A stretch of DNA of 64,000 nt from Geobacillus icigianus (GCF_000750005.1 NZ_JPYA01000186.1:117746-181745); one strand, 5' to 3'. Shown: positions 38,358 through 49,540, numbered from the stretch's first letter. The notes: generated by a model from the letters alone, not told the origin. Numbers and translations are program-made.

Positions 38358-39236
38358 ATGAAACAACCGGTTCTTGCCTCCATCTATTTATCGCTCGCCG
38401 CCGGCATTTGGGGCGGGATGTATGTCGTAAGCAAGTACGTATTGGACTACATCCCGCCGCTGACGCTCGTCTGGCTGCGCTACGGTGTCGCCTTGATCGC
38501 GCTAGTCTTGATCGCGGCAATGAAACGCGAGCGCCCGCCAACGCGCGGGCGCGATTGGCTGATGGTGATCGCGATTGGCCTCATCGGCTATGTCATTTCC
38601 ATTTCGTTGCAATTTGTCGGCACGAAATGGTCGAACGCCCATACGGCTTCGCTCATTACGGCTTCAACACCGGCGTTTGTCGTTTTATTTGCCCGCTGGC
38701 TGCTTGGGGAAGCGCTCACGTGGCGGAAGCTTGTGGCGCTGGTGTTGGCGGCGGCGGGAGTGATTGTCATCGTCGGCCTCGGGGGCAGCGGGGAGTCGAC
38801 GCTGGCTGGAAATATGGCGTTAGTCGGCGCGGCGGTCACTTGGGCGCTGTTGTCGGTGCTGGTGAAAATGGCATCGGCGCGCATGTCTGTTCTTTCCATT
38901 ACGACCTTCGCCATCTTGGTAGCGTTTGTCGGCATGACGCCGATGTTGATGGTGGAGCGCCCAGGGCTGACGGCCGTTCAATGGAATGCGCCCGTTGCGA
39001 TGGGCGTGTTGTATCTTGGCATCGTGTCGACGGCGGGCGCGTTTTTCTTGTGGAACAAAGGGATGGAGATGATCGACGCCGGCATCGGCTCGCTCTTTTT
39101 CTTTTTTCAGCCGCTCATCGGCTCGCTTTTTGGCTGGCTGTTTTTGCATGAGCGGCTTGACGCGTCCTTTTGGGCAGGCGGGGCGCTCATCGTCGCGGGA
39201 GTGGCGGTGGCGGTGCGGAGCGGGCAAAGCGCGTAA
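38358..39236 (+). CDS. EamA/DMT-superfamily membrane transporter
   Basis: 292-residue protein with ten predicted membrane helices arranged as two EamA repeats: YLSLAAGIWGGMYVVSK starting the first and MALVGAAVTWALLSVLVKM starting the second. Members export metabolites or amino acids; the substrate is unknown. It starts behind GAAAGGGGGAGCG, 145 bases after the thiolase gene, so cotranscription is possible but not shown. Confidence 0.85.
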   Translation: MKQPVLASIYLSLAAGIWGGMYVVSKYVLDYIPPLTLVWLRYGVALIALVLIAAMKRERPPTRGRDWLMVIAIGLIGYVISISLQFVGTKWSNAHTASLITASTPAFVVLFARWLLGEALTWRKLVALVLAAAGVIVIVGLGGSGESTLAGNMALVGAAVTWALLSVLVKMASARMSVLSITTFAILVAFVGMTPMLMVERPGLTAVQWNAPVAMGVLYLGIVSTAGAFFLWNKGMEMIDAGIGSLFFFFQPLIGSLFGWLFLHERLDASFWAGGALIVAGVAVAVRSGQSA

Positions 39237-39332
39237 GGAAAGCGAAGCGCCCGCGCGGGGGAGTCCCCTGCTTGCCATCTCTTCTTTGGCCATGGTTTGA
39301 TGCCCAATCACTCGAATCTACGCTGGAAGCGA

Positions 39333-39947
39333 TTACCCGCCCGCTTTTTCCCCCACCGCCCGCCGCGGCAGCTTCCAGCCGTACGTGTATGACAAAATGC
39401 GAAGAGCAGCGACGGCAATAAACAGCACATACAGCTCCACGGGCGACTCCGCCCATTTTAAGCCGACGGCGATGCCGGCTAAAATCGCCCAAGCGGCGTA
39501 AATTTCCGCATGCAGCACGAGCGGCTTCCGCCCGGCGAGCACGTCCCGGATGATGCCGCCGCCGCTGCCGGTCAACACCGCCGCGACGATGACCGCGCTT
39601 ACCGGATGGCCCATTTTTGCGGCATACAGCGCCCCTTGGATGGCGAACGCCGATAACCCGAGGGCGTCAAAAAAGTTGCCCCACCGCTTCCATGGCGGGA
39701 GCATCTGCTTCGGAAACAAATAGACGATCGTCATCGAGACTAAGGCGACAAGAAAGAGCGAACCTTGTTCCCATAACGCCGATACGGGAACCCCAATCAG
39801 CAAATTGCGCACGGCCCCGCCGCCAAACGCCGTGACGATCCCTAAAATGTAGACGCCAAGCAAATCATATTCCTCTTCCATCGCGACGATCGCCCCGCTG
39901 ATGGCAAAGGCGATCGTGCCGATGATGCTCAATATTTCCCACGTCAT
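39333..39947 (-). CDS. TRIC/UPF0126 family membrane protein
   Basis: 204-residue integral membrane protein with the duplicated UPF0126 architecture: seven hydrophobic helices and the glycine-rich signatures GIVTAFGGGAVRNLLIG (first half) and AAVLTGSGGGIIRDVLAG (second half). Bacterial relatives of the trimeric intracellular cation channel belong here. The ATG at 39947 is preceded on the minus strand by GGAACAGCACGA, a weak ribosome site. It is transcribed divergently from hflX. Confidence 0.85.
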   Translation of the reverse strand: MTWEILSIIGTIAFAISGAIVAMEEEYDLLGVYILGIVTAFGGGAVRNLLIGVPVSALWEQGSLFLVALVSMTIVYLFPKQMLPPWKRWGNFFDALGLSAFAIQGALYAAKMGHPVSAVIVAAVLTGSGGGIIRDVLAGRKPLVLHAEIYAAWAILAGIAVGLKWAESPVELYVLFIAVAALRILSYTYGWKLPRRAVGEKAGG

Positions 39948-40212
39948 TCGTGCTGTTCCTTTCCGTGTCGTGTTCTTGTATCATTGTAGAGGCAAAAGCG
40001 GCGGGAATCAATCGTTTTTTCGGGAATGAACTAGCCGTGCGCTGCTTGAATTTGGTATGATGAACAAAGAGGACACAGCCGCTTTCGGTCATTCGCGGAA
40101 AGCCGAGCGAAGCCCGTGCCGATGGCCGGGATGCGCTCGAGCGTCCGCGCCATAAAAACGGTTGGCGCTCCATGCGGATCACATGGCTGCGCCCGAGAGG
40201 AGAAGGAAGGCT

Positions 40213-41457
40213 ATGAGCCGCGAACAAGCCATCATCGTCGGCTGCCAACTTCATGGAATCGATGACGAGCGGTTTCGCTATTCGATGGAGGAGCTCGCTT
40301 CGCTCGTTGCGACCGCCAACGGTGAGGTGGTAGCCGAGTTGACACAAAAACGGGAAGCGCCGCACCCGGCGACGTACATCGGCAAAGGAAAAACAGAGGA
40401 ACTTGCCGCTCTCGTCAAACAGCTGACGCCGGATCTTGTCATTTTCAACTGTGAACTTTCTCCTAGTCAAGCCCGCAATTTGACGAACATGCTTGGCGAG
40501 GTGAAAGTGATTGATCGGACGCAGCTCATTTTAGACATTTTTGCAAGGCGCGCCCGTTCGAAAGAAGGGAAGCTGCAAGTGGAGCTCGCGCAGCTTGAGT
40601 ATCTGTTGCCGCGCCTTGGCGGCCAAGGCGCGACGCTATCTCGCTTGGGCGGCGGCATCGGCACGCGCGGTCCGGGGGAGACGAAGCTGGAGACCGACCG
40701 GCGCCACATTCGCCGCCGCATCGACGACATTAAAGCCGAACTGCGCCGCATCGCCGAACATCGCGAGCGGTACCGCGGGCGCCGGCAAAAAAATCACGCG
40801 TTTCAAGTGGCGCTCGTCGGCTATACGAACGCCGGCAAATCGACGATTTTTAATCGGCTGACGGCGGCCGATTCGTTCGAGGAAAATTTGCTGTTTGCGA
40901 CGCTCGACCCGCTGACGCGCCAATGCGTCCTTCCGTGCGGGTATACGGTGCTTGTCACCGACACGGTCGGGTTCATTCAAGACTTGCCGACGACGCTTGT
41001 CGCCGCGTTTCGCTCGACGCTCGAGGAGGTGACGGAAGCGGATCTGTTGCTGCACATCGTCGATTCGTCGCATCCCGATTACGCCGAACATGAGCGAACG
41101 GTGTTGCGGCTCGTTGCGGAGTTGGGGGCGTCCTCCATTCCGATGGTCACAGTGTACAATAAACGTGACCGGCAGGCGCCAGAATTCATTCCGACGACGA
41201 CCGAGGCGCTCGTCATGAGCGCGCTTTCTGCCGCTGATATCGAACGGCTTCGCGCGTTTTTGGAGGAGGCGATCAAGCGGCAAATGGTCCTTTACCACGC
41301 CTCCATTCCAAGCGGCCAAGGAAAATGGCTCGCACGGTTAAAAGCGGACACGATTTTGCAGCAATGGCGCTATAATGAACAAGAAGGGACGTACGAATGC
41401 GAAGGGTACGTACTCCCGACTCACCCGCTTTACAGGGAGCTGCAATCATTCCAATGA
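40213..41457 (+). CDS. hflX: Ribosome-associated GTPase HflX
   Basis: 414-residue GTPase that splits or rescues stalled 70S ribosomes, especially after heat stress. An N-terminal HflX domain ([46 protein letters not shown]) precedes a G domain with G1 [10 protein letters not shown]3 [13 protein letters not shown] and G4 NKRD. ATG 40213 follows GAGGAGAAGGAAGG; an ATG 51 bases upstream is in frame but lacks a site. ynbB follows after 16 bases, as in B. subtilis. Confidence 0.95.
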   Translation: MSREQAIIVGCQLHGIDDERFRYSMEELASLVATANGEVVAELTQKREAPHPATYIGKGKTEELAALVKQLTPDLVIFNCELSPSQARNLTNMLGEVKVIDRTQLILDIFARRARSKEGKLQVELAQLEYLLPRLGGQGATLSRLGGGIGTRGPGETKLETDRRHIRRRIDDIKAELRRIAEHRERYRGRRQKNHAFQVALVGYTNAGKSTIFNRLTAADSFEENLLFATLDPLTRQCVLPCGYTVLVTDTVGFIQDLPTTLVAAFRSTLEEVTEADLLLHIVDSSHPDYAEHERTVLRLVAELGASSIPMVTVYNKRDRQAPEFIPTTTEALVMSALSAADIERLRAFLEEAIKRQMVLYHASIPSGQGKWLARLKADTILQQWRYNEQEGTYECEGYVLPTHPLYRELQSFQ

Positions 41458-41473
41458 TAGAAAGGGTTCACCA

Positions 41474-42745
41474 ATGTTTTGGACAACATGGAAACACGGA
41501 GAGACGATCGCTGCGCTGATCGAAGAAGTGGAGGCGCAAATTGCCCCGATCCATCGCTCGATTGAGAGGCTGGTTGACGGAAACCAGCATCGCGTCCTTG
41601 ACAGTTTCCGCCGCCATCAAGTGAGCGACGGCCATTTCATCCCGACAACGGGCTACGGCTATGATGATGTCGGCCGTGACACGCTCGATCGCATTTACGC
41701 CGATGTATTCGGCGCGGAAGCCGGCCTAGTGCGCCCGCAAATCATTTCCGGCACGCACGCGATTGCCATCGCGCTGTTTGGCGTGCTGCGCCCGGGCGAT
41801 GAATTGCTCTACATCACGGGCGCCCCTTATGACACGCTTGAGGAGATCGTCGGCGTCCGCGGCCGCGGCGTCGGTTCGCTGAACGAGTTTGGCATTCGTT
41901 ATCGGAGCGTGCCGCTTACGGCGGACGGAGCCGTTGATTTTCCGGCGGTGCGCGAGGCGATCCACGAGCGGACGAAAATGATCGGCATCCAGCGCTCGCG
42001 CGGGTATGCGACGCGCCCGTCGTTTACGGTCGATGAAATCGCCGAGATGATCGCCTTTGTCAAAGCGATCAAGCCGGATGTCGTTGTGTTTGTCGACAAT
42101 TGCTACGGGGAGTTTGTCGAGGAAAAAGAGCCTTGCCATGTCGGCGCCGATTTGATGGCCGGTTCGTTGATCAAAAACCCTGGAGGGGGATTGGCGAAAA
42201 CAGGAGGGTATATCGTCGGCAGGCACCAATACGTCGAAGCGTGCGCCTATCGGATGACCTCGCCGGGCATCGGCGCCGAAGTCGGCCCTTCGCTGTACAG
42301 CCTGCTTGAGATGTATCAAGGGTTTTTCCTCGCTCCGCACGTCGTCGGCCAAGCGCTCAAAGGGGCGGTGTTCACCGCCGCATTGCTCGAGCGGGTCGGG
42401 CTTGAGACTTCGCCGTCATGGAACGCGAAGCGCACCGATTTGGTGCAGTCGGTCCGCTTTAATGATCCAGAGCAAATGGTTGCTTTTTGCCAAGCCATTC
42501 AAGCGGCTTCCCCGGTGAACGCCCATTTCACTCCGTATCCGAGCGACATGCCCGGCTACGAGGATCAAGTGATCATGGCGGCGGGCACGTTCGTGCAAGG
42601 AGCCAGCATCGAGCTGACGGCGGACGGGCCGCTGCGTCCGCCATACGTGGCGTACGTGCAGGGCGGATTGACGTATTCTCATGTCAAAATCGCCGTTTGC
42701 TCCGCTGTTCACCGCTTGCTGGAACAGCAGCTCATTTGTTTGTGA
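41474..42745 (+). CDS. ynbB: YnbB: PLP-dependent methionine gamma-lyase-like protein
   Basis: 423-residue fold-type I PLP protein of the YnbB family, often called aluminium-resistance protein. The probable PLP lysine lies in AGSLIKNPGGGLAKTGGY. RHQVSDGHFIPTTGYGYDD and ISGTHAIAIALFGVLRPGDE are family segments. The true substrate is not established. It begins after GAAAGGG and forms the hflX-ynbB pair. Its stop codon lies inside the GlnR operator of the next operon. Confidence 0.88.
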   Translation: MFWTTWKHGETIAALIEEVEAQIAPIHRSIERLVDGNQHRVLDSFRRHQVSDGHFIPTTGYGYDDVGRDTLDRIYADVFGAEAGLVRPQIISGTHAIAIALFGVLRPGDELLYITGAPYDTLEEIVGVRGRGVGSLNEFGIRYRSVPLTADGAVDFPAVREAIHERTKMIGIQRSRGYATRPSFTVDEIAEMIAFVKAIKPDVVVFVDNCYGEFVEEKEPCHVGADLMAGSLIKNPGGGLAKTGGYIVGRHQYVEACAYRMTSPGIGAEVGPSLYSLLEMYQGFFLAPHVVGQALKGAVFTAALLERVGLETSPSWNAKRTDLVQSVRFNDPEQMVAFCQAIQAASPVNAHFTPYPSDMPGYEDQVIMAAGTFVQGASIELTADGPLRPPYVAYVQGGLTYSHVKIAVCSAVHRLLEQQLICL

Positions 42746-42757
42746 GAAAAGGTAACA
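42741..42757 (+). promoter_or_regulatory. GlnR operator of glnRA
   Basis: TGTGAGAAAAGGTAACA is an exact TGTNA-N7-TNACA GlnR/TnrA site, just upstream of the -35 element and overlapping the ynbB stop codon. Confidence 0.88.
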
Positions 42758-42762
42758 TATAA

Positions 42763-42792
42763 TTGACTATTTTCTTCACATTATGATAAAAT
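42763..42792 (+). promoter_or_regulatory. SigA promoter of glnRA
   Basis: TTGACT (42763-42768), 18-bp spacer, TAAAAT (42787-42792); GATAAA at 16 bp is an alternative -10. Confidence 0.7.
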
Positions 42793-42821
42793 AAAGGTAT
42801 GAAAAGCGAGGAGGAATTGGC

Positions 42822-43223
42822 ATGAGCAGCCAAATTCGTCGTTCCATGCCATTGTTTCCGATCGGGATTGTGATGCAGCTGACGGACTTATCGGCCCGGC
42901 AAATTCGCTATTACGAAGAGCACGGCCTCGTCACGCCGGCGCGCACCGAAGGCAATCGGCGGCTGTTTTCGCTCAATGACATCGATCGTTTGCTTGAAAT
43001 TAAAGATTTGATTGATCAAGGCGTCAACCTCGCTGGAATTAAGCGCATTTTTGCCGCGCGGCAGGAAGGGCGTCACGAACAGCCGGAAAAAGTCGACAAG
43101 GCAGGAAAGCCGAAGCTGTCGGACGAAGAGCTGCGCGAAATTTTGCGGACGGAGCTGCTTCAGGCCGGGCGGTTTCAGCGCGCATCGCTTCGCCAAGGAG
43201 ATCTCGCTCGCTTCTTTCACTAA
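42822..43223 (+). CDS. glnR: Nitrogen regulator GlnR
   Basis: 133-residue MerR-family repressor. The winged HTH is seen in [31 protein letters not shown]. The C-terminal tail ([25 protein letters not shown]) is the region that in GlnR interacts with feedback-inhibited glutamine synthetase. ATG 42822 follows GAGGAGG. It is cotranscribed with glnA and probably autoregulated through the operator at 42741. Confidence 0.96.
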   Translation: MSSQIRRSMPLFPIGIVMQLTDLSARQIRYYEEHGLVTPARTEGNRRLFSLNDIDRLLEIKDLIDQGVNLAGIKRIFAARQEGRHEQPEKVDKAGKPKLSDEELREILRTELLQAGRFQRASLRQGDLARFFH

Positions 43224-43262
43224 CGATGGGAAATGATTTCGGAGCCGGTGAGGAGGTTCAAG

Positions 43263-44597
43263 ATGGCAAAATATACGCGTGAAGACATTATGCGCATCGT
43301 CAAGGAAGAGAACGTCAAATACATCCGCCTGCAATTTACCGATATTTTAGGCACGATTAAAAACGTGGAAATTCCGATCAGCCAGCTGGAAAAAGCGCTG
43401 AACAACAAAATGATGTTTGACGGGTCGTCGATCGAGGGGTTTGTCCGCATCGAAGAATCGGACATGTATTTGTACCCTGATTTGGACACGTTTGTCATCT
43501 TTCCGTGGACGGCGGAAAAAGGGAAAGTCGCCCGCTTTATTTGCGACATTTACAATGCCGACGGCACGCCGTTTGAAGGCTGCCCGCGCTATAACTTAAA
43601 ACGCGTGCTCAAAGAGATGGAAGCGCTCGGCTTCACGGCGTTCAACTTAGGGGCGGAACCGGAGTTTTTCCTCTTTAAGCTCGATGAAAAAGGGCACCCG
43701 ACGATGGAGTTGAACGACCGCGGTGGCTATTTCGATTTAGCGCCGACGGATTTGGGGGAAAACTGCCGGCGGGACATCGTGCTTGAGCTCGAAGAAATGG
43801 GGTTTGAAATCGAAGCGTCCCATCACGAAGTTGCCCCAGGACAGCATGAAATTGATTTCAAATACGCCCACGCCATCAAAGCGTGCGATGATATTCAGAC
43901 GTTCAAGCTCGTCGTGAAGACGATCGCCCGCAAGCATGGGCTGCACGCGACGTTTATGCCGAAGCCGATTTTCGGCATCAACGGCTCGGGTATGCACTGC
44001 AACTTGTCGCTGTTCCGCAACGGGGAAAACGCCTTTTTTGATCCGAACGGCGAGTTGCAGTTGAGCGAAACGGCGCGCCAGTTTATCGCCGGCGTGCTGA
44101 AACACGCGCCGAACTTTACGGCGGTGACAAACCCGACCGTCAACTCGTACAAGCGGCTCGTTCCGGGCTATGAAGCGCCGTGCTATGTCGCTTGGTCGGC
44201 GCGCAACCGCAGCCCGCTCATTCGCATTCCGGCTTCGCGCGGCATGAGCACGCGCATTGAGGTGCGCAGCGTTGACCCGTCGGCGAACCCGTACTTAGCG
44301 ATGGCGGTGCTGTTGGCGGCGGGGCTTGACGGCATTCGCAACAAACTCACCCCTCCGGCACCGGTGGACCGGAACATTTACGTCATGACGAAAGAAGAAC
44401 GGCTCGAAGAAGGCATTGTCGATTTGCCGGCTACGCTCATTGAGGCGCTTGAAAACTTGAAGTCCGACGAAGTGATCGTCCAAGCGCTCGGCAAGCATTT
44501 ATTCGAGCACTTCGTTGAAGCGAAAGAAATCGAGTGGGATATGTATCGGACGACCGTCCACCAATGGGAATTGGATCAATACATGGAGCTGTACTAA
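43263..44597 (+). CDS. glnA: Glutamine synthetase (GSI-alpha)
   Basis: 444-residue type I glutamine synthetase that makes glutamine from glutamate, ammonia and ATP and acts as nitrogen sensor with GlnR. Signatures: [27 protein letters not shown], the [10 protein letters not shown] histidine loop and [17 protein letters not shown]. It lacks the adenylylation-loop insertion of GSI-beta. ATG 43263 follows GAGGAGG, 39 bases after glnR. The transcript ends at a strong hairpin at 44605. Confidence 0.97.
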   Translation: MAKYTREDIMRIVKEENVKYIRLQFTDILGTIKNVEIPISQLEKALNNKMMFDGSSIEGFVRIEESDMYLYPDLDTFVIFPWTAEKGKVARFICDIYNADGTPFEGCPRYNLKRVLKEMEALGFTAFNLGAEPEFFLFKLDEKGHPTMELNDRGGYFDLAPTDLGENCRRDIVLELEEMGFEIEASHHEVAPGQHEIDFKYAHAIKACDDIQTFKLVVKTIARKHGLHATFMPKPIFGINGSGMHCNLSLFRNGENAFFDPNGELQLSETARQFIAGVLKHAPNFTAVTNPTVNSYKRLVPGYEAPCYVAWSARNRSPLIRIPASRGMSTRIEVRSVDPSANPYLAMAVLLAAGLDGIRNKLTPPAPVDRNIYVMTKEERLEEGIVDLPATLIEALENLKSDEVIVQALGKHLFEHFVEAKEIEWDMYRTTVHQWELDQYMELY

Positions 44598-44604
44598 TCA
44601 AAAA

Positions 44605-44639
44605 GAGGGTATCCCAAAAAGATCGGGATACCCTCTTTC
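44605..44639 (+). terminator. Terminator of glnRA
   Basis: GAGGGTATCCC (44605-44615) pairs with GGGATACCCTC (44625-44635), then TTTC. The central base pair differs from the recA and mutL hairpins in a compensatory way (GTATC/GATAC versus GTGTC/GACAC). Confidence 0.88.
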
Positions 44640-44905
44640 GTTGCTCTATATACGTGCTGACTGCTTCGGCCGCATGATCGGTTGCGTCGATCTTGAAGGC
44701 AGGCAACGGCAACCTTTTGGGTTAGCTCCTCTTTTATATACGTACCAGCGCTTCTGGCCCATGATCGGTTGCGGTCGATCTTGAAGGCAGACAGCCTTTA
44801 GGTCAGCCCCTCTTTTATATACGTACCGGTGCTTCCGGCCCATGATTGGTTGTGCCTACCTTGAAGCCAGACACCTTGTGGACCGGCTCTTTTTCCTGCG
44901 GTCTA
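44636..44905 (+). repeat. Three-unit family A structured repeat after glnA
   Basis: Units near 44636, 44735 and 44812 share ATATACGTRC, TGCTTCGGCC or GCTTCTGGCC, GATCGGTTG, CTTGAAGGCAG and CCTTT-GGGTYAGC. Each unit can form a short GATCG/CGATC stem. The rest of the gap to the lexA 3' end (to 45101) contains no gene and no clear lexA terminator. Confidence 0.8.
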
Positions 44906-45101
44906 ACTTGTTCGGCTCGCGCGCTTTTGCCATGCCGCCTTGTGGACCGGCCCTTTCCCGCGGCCGGCCGCTCACACCCGGCAACCTCGCTGTTCGGGTT
45001 TTGGCTCAAGCCCCGTCCGCCTCGTTGCAGCGGCGCGCGGCGTCAGCCGACAAGGTGATGGACGTTTGTCCGCCCCGTCCGCCGTCTTCGTTGCGCTTCC
45101 G

Positions 45102-45725
45102 TTAGCCGATCAGGCGATAGACGCCGATCACCTTGCCGAGAATCGTACAATCGCGGACGATGATCGGCTCGAGATGAGCGTTTTCCGGCTGCAGGCGGAT
45201 ATGGTCCTTTTCTTTGAAAAAGCGCTTGACGGTCGCTTCATTGTCTTCGGTCATGGCCACGACGATGTCGCCGTTTTGGGCCGATGATTGCTGGCGGACG
45301 ATGACGTAGTCGCCGTCCAAAATGCCGGCTTCGATCATGCTGTCGCCCATCACTTCAAGCATAAACAGCTGTTCTTCGCCGGCGGCGAGCCGTTTCGGCA
45401 GCGGGAAATAGTCCTCGATGTTTTCTACGGCCGTAATCGGCTGCCCGGCGGTCACTTTCCCGATAATCGGCACGGAGACGATGTCCTCGCCCTCTTTTTC
45501 CTTCCCGCCATCGTTGTCCAAAATTTCAATGGCGCGCGGCTTGGTCGGGTCGCGGCGGATGTATCCTTTGCTTTCCAACCGCGCCAAATGCCCATGGACA
45601 GTCGAACTCGACGCCAGTCCGACCGCCTCCCCAATCTCCCTCACCGACGGCGGATAGCCCTTCGTTTTGACTTCCTGCTTAATAAACTCTAAAATTTGCT
45701 GCTGCCGTTTCGACAGTTTCGTCAT
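45102..45725 (-). CDS. lexA: LexA repressor
   Basis: 207-residue SOS repressor. The N-terminal winged HTH includes [23 protein letters not shown]. The self-cleavage site is Ala93-Gly94 (KVTAG); the catalytic dyad is Ser129 (MGDSM) and Lys167 (ATVKRF). Start 45725 lies behind GGAGGTG; more upstream in-frame starts fit the family poorly. It is transcribed divergently from yneA, and LexA boxes between them imply autoregulation. Confidence 0.97.
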   Translation of the reverse strand: MTKLSKRQQQILEFIKQEVKTKGYPPSVREIGEAVGLASSSTVHGHLARLESKGYIRRDPTKPRAIEILDNDGGKEKEGEDIVSVPIIGKVTAGQPITAVENIEDYFPLPKRLAAGEEQLFMLEVMGDSMIEAGILDGDYVIVRQQSSAQNGDIVVAMTEDNEATVKRFFKEKDHIRLQPENAHLEPIIVRDCTILGKVIGVYRLIG

Positions 45726-45756
45726 TCCCTGCACCTCCGGCAAGTCATTTGCCTTC

Positions 45757-45785
45757 ATTATATCATGCCGAAAGGGAAAAAACAA
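45757..45785 (-). promoter_or_regulatory. lexA promoter
   Basis: On the minus strand TTGTTT, a 17-bp spacer and TATAAT. The -35 overlaps the LexA box at 45783-45796. Confidence 0.7.
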
Positions 45786-45796
45786 ACATAAGTTCG
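45783..45796. promoter_or_regulatory. LexA box 1 (lexA side)
   Basis: CAAACATAAGTTCG, 12 of 14 positions of the Bacillus LexA consensus. Confidence 0.75.
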
Positions 45797-45805
45797 AATT
45801 TTTTG

Positions 45806-45835
45806 TTGACACAAACAAATGTTCCTGATTATAAT
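45806..45835 (+). promoter_or_regulatory. yneA promoter
   Basis: TTGACA (45806-45811), 18-bp spacer, TATAAT (45830-45835). LexA box 2 sits within the spacer. Confidence 0.8.
45812..45825. promoter_or_regulatory. LexA box 2 (inside the yneA promoter)
   Basis: CAAACAAATGTTCC, 12 of 14 consensus positions, placed to block RNA polymerase. Confidence 0.75.
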
Positions 45836-45844
45836 GAAGGAAAG

Positions 45845-45858
45845 CGAACGAATATTCT
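45845..45858. promoter_or_regulatory. LexA box 3 (yneA side)
   Basis: CGAACGAATATTCT, 12 of 14 consensus positions, just downstream of the yneA -10. Confidence 0.7.
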
Positions 45859-45876
45859 CTTTTTGGGGTGGGGAAA

Positions 45877-46933
<1,057 letters not shown>

Positions 46934-46943
46934 AAAGGCAGAG

Positions 46944-46985
46944 GAAGGTGGCCGAGGCGTCATTGTTGCCATCTTCGCGTTTTAG
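46944..46985 (+). terminator. Possible terminator after yneB
   Basis: GAAGGTGGC (46944-46952) pairs with GCCATCTTC (46968-46976), followed by GCGTTTTA. The T tract is short, so read-through into ynzC is likely. Confidence 0.45.
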
Positions 46986-47038
46986 CAGATAACATAGAAC
47001 GGAGAACGATCATCCTAACGAATAGGAGAAGATAACGG

Positions 47039-47269
47039 ATGCTTGCCAAACAGAAATTAGACCGCATCAATGAACTGGCCAAAAAGGCGAAAACGTCTGG
47101 CTTGACGGCGGAAGAAACGATCGAACAGGCGAAGTTGCGCCGCGAATACATTCAGGCGTTCCGCAAGGCGATGACCGATATGCTTCATACCGTGACGGTC
47201 ATCGATCCAAACGGGAACGATGTCACGCCGAAAAAGCTAAAAGAAAGTCAACGCCGGCGCCTCCATTAA
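47039..47269 (+). CDS. ynzC: DUF896 family protein YnzC
   Basis: 76-residue protein of the DUF896 family: a helical hairpin (RINELAKKAKTSGLTAEETIEQAKLRREYI) followed by a flexible, basic tail. The family position after yneB matches B. subtilis, where the gene belongs to the SOS operon. ATAGGAGAAG precedes the ATG. The molecular function is not established. Confidence 0.92.
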   Translation: MLAKQKLDRINELAKKAKTSGLTAEETIEQAKLRREYIQAFRKAMTDMLHTVTVIDPNGNDVTPKKLKESQRRRLH

Positions 47270-47319
47270 GTGTTGGCGCCGCGCGGCGGCGTTCCCATGC
47301 TTCGTTGGGAAATTAAACG

Positions 47320-47349
47320 TTGTACAAGGGAGTCTATTTTCTATATGAT
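47320..47349 (+). promoter_or_regulatory. SigA promoter of tkt
   Basis: TTGTAC (47320-47325), 18-bp spacer, TATGAT (47344-47349). Confidence 0.6.
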
Positions 47350-47386
47350 AGTAAATGACACCATGTTGATGAAAGGGAGGAAGACG

Positions 47387-49393
47387 ATGGCGCATTCAAT
47401 CGAAGAATTAGCCATTACCACCATTCGAACGCTGTCGATCGACGCGATCGAAAAGGCGAAATCTGGGCATCCAGGCATGCCGATGGGAGCGGCGCCGATG
47501 GCGTATGTGCTTTGGACGAAATGGATGAACCACAATCCGGCCAATCCGAACTGGTTCAACCGCGACCGGTTTGTCCTGTCAGCGGGGCACGGCTCGATGC
47601 TGCTGTACAGCCTGCTTCATTTAAGCGGGTACGATGTGTCCATGGACGATCTCAAACAGTTTCGCCAATGGGGAAGCAAGACGCCGGGCCATCCGGAATA
47701 CGGTCATACGCCAGGAGTGGAAGCAACGACCGGTCCGCTCGGGCAAGGAATTGCGATGGCCGTTGGCATGGCGATGGCCGAGCGGCATTTGGCGGCGACT
47801 TACAACCGCGACGGGTTTCCCATCATCGATCACTATACGTACGCGATTTGCGGCGACGGCGATTTAATGGAAGGGGTGGCGAGCGAGGCAGCGTCGCTTG
47901 CCGGCCATTTACAGCTCGGCCGCTTGATCGTCCTGTATGACTCGAACGACATTTCCTTGGACGGGGAGCTGAATTTGTCGTTCTCAGAAAACGTCGCCCA
48001 ACGCTTCCAAGCCTATGGCTGGCAATATTTGCGCGTTGAGGACGGCAACAACATTGAAGAAATCGCAAAAGCGTTGGAAGAAGCACGGGCCGATCTCAGC
48101 CGGCCGACGCTCATTGAAGTCAAAACGACGATCGGCTACGGTGCGCCGACAAAAGCGGGCACATCCGGCGTTCACGGCGCTCCGCTCGGCGCGGAAGAAG
48201 CGAAGTTGACGAAGGAAGCGTACCGCTGGACGTTCGCCGAAGATTTCTACGTGCCGGAAGAGGTGTACGCCCATTTCCGGGAGACCGTGCAAGAACCGGG
48301 AGCGAAAAAGGAAGCGGAATGGAACGAGCTCTTTGCCGCTTACGAACAGGCGCATCCGGAGCTGGCCGCCCAGTTGAAGCAAGCGATCGCAGGAACGCTT
48401 CCTGCCGGCTGGGAAGCTGTGCTGCCGGTGTATGAAGCGGGCAAAAGCCTAGCGACCCGCTCGTCTTCTGGGGAAGTGATCAACGCCATCGCTAAAGCGG
48501 TGCCGCAATTGTTTGGCGGTTCGGCCGACTTGGCGAGCTCGAACAAAACGCTCATCAAAGGCGGCGGCAACTTCTTGCCGGGCAGCTACGAGGGCCGCAA
48601 CATTTGGTTTGGCGTGCGCGAATTTGCCATGGGAGCGGCGTTGAACGGCATGGCGCTCCATGGTGGATTGAAGGTGTTCGGGGGCACGTTCTTCGTGTTT
48701 TCCGACTATTTGCGCCCGGCCATTCGACTCGCGGCGCTTATGGGGCTGCCGGTCACGTATGTGTTGACGCATGACAGCATCGCTGTCGGTGAAGATGGTC
48801 CGACGCACGAGCCGGTGGAGCATCTTGCTTCGCTTCGCGCCATGCCAAACTTGTCGGTCATCCGGCCGGCCGATGCCAATGAAACCGCCGCAGCGTGGCG
48901 GCTGGCGCTGGAAGCGACAGACAAGCCGACCGCGCTCGTGTTGACGCGCCAAGATGTGCCAACGTTGCCGCAAACGGCGGAGCTGGCGTATGAAGGCATG
49001 AAAAAAGGCGCTTATGTCGTCTCACCGGCGAAAAACGGCGCTCCGGAGGCGCTGCTCTTGGCGACCGGGTCCGAAGTCAGCCTGGCGGTGAACGCGCAAG
49101 AAGCGCTCGCTGCTGAAGGCATTCACGTTTCCGTCATCAGCATGCCATCGTGGGACCGCTTTGAAGCGCAGCCAAAAGCGTACCGTGATGAAGTGATCCC
49201 GCCGACCGTGACGAAGCGGCTGGCCATTGAGATGGGCGCCTCGCTCGGCTGGGAGCGCTACGTCGGTCACGAGGGCGATGTGTTAGCCATCGACCGGTTT
49301 GGCGCCTCCGCACCGGGAGAAAAAATCATGGCTGAGTACGGCTTTACCGTCGACCACGTGGTTCGCCGCGTCAAAGCGCTGCTTGGAAAATGA
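47387..49393 (+). CDS. tkt: Transketolase
   Basis: 668-residue TPP enzyme of the non-oxidative pentose phosphate pathway, moving two-carbon units between sugar phosphates. TPP motif [25 protein letters not shown] near residue 155 with SNDISLDG; early [14 protein letters not shown]; the [18 protein letters not shown] segment of the pyrimidine domain. ATG 47387 (MAHSIEELA) is chosen: GAAAGGGAGG lies upstream and the upstream in-frame extension is not conserved-looking. The length is normal. Confidence 0.97.
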   Translation: MAHSIEELAITTIRTLSIDAIEKAKSGHPGMPMGAAPMAYVLWTKWMNHNPANPNWFNRDRFVLSAGHGSMLLYSLLHLSGYDVSMDDLKQFRQWGSKTPGHPEYGHTPGVEATTGPLGQGIAMAVGMAMAERHLAATYNRDGFPIIDHYTYAICGDGDLMEGVASEAASLAGHLQLGRLIVLYDSNDISLDGELNLSFSENVAQRFQAYGWQYLRVEDGNNIEEIAKALEEARADLSRPTLIEVKTTIGYGAPTKAGTSGVHGAPLGAEEAKLTKEAYRWTFAEDFYVPEEVYAHFRETVQEPGAKKEAEWNELFAAYEQAHPELAAQLKQAIAGTLPAGWEAVLPVYEAGKSLATRSSSGEVINAIAKAVPQLFGGSADLASSNKTLIKGGGNFLPGSYEGRNIWFGVREFAMGAALNGMALHGGLKVFGGTFFVFSDYLRPAIRLAALMGLPVTYVLTHDSIAVGEDGPTHEPVEHLASLRAMPNLSVIRPADANETAAAWRLALEATDKPTALVLTRQDVPTLPQTAELAYEGMKKGAYVVSPAKNGAPEALLLATGSEVSLAVNAQEALAAEGIHVSVISMPSWDRFEAQPKAYRDEVIPPTVTKRLAIEMGASLGWERYVGHEGDVLAIDRFGASAPGEKIMAEYGFTVDHVVRRVKALLGK

Positions 49394-49416
49394 ACGGAGA
49401 AAGCCGATCTTCCGGA

Positions 49417-49495
49417 CGGATGACGACCTCCACTGCCTAGTTTATTGAGCGGATGACGACCTCCACCGCCTAGTTCATTGGGCGGATGTGAGGAC
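49417..49495 (+). repeat. 33-bp tandem repeat after tkt
   Basis: CGGATGACGACCTCCA begins units at 49417 and 49450; a third partial unit (CGGATG) begins at 49483. Each full unit ends CTAGTTYATTGRG. It lies between the tkt stop and its terminator. Confidence 0.85.
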
Positions 49496-49540
49496 ATCGA
49501 CTAGTTTCTTCGTTGCTTCGGAAGAGAGTTCGGGACAGCT

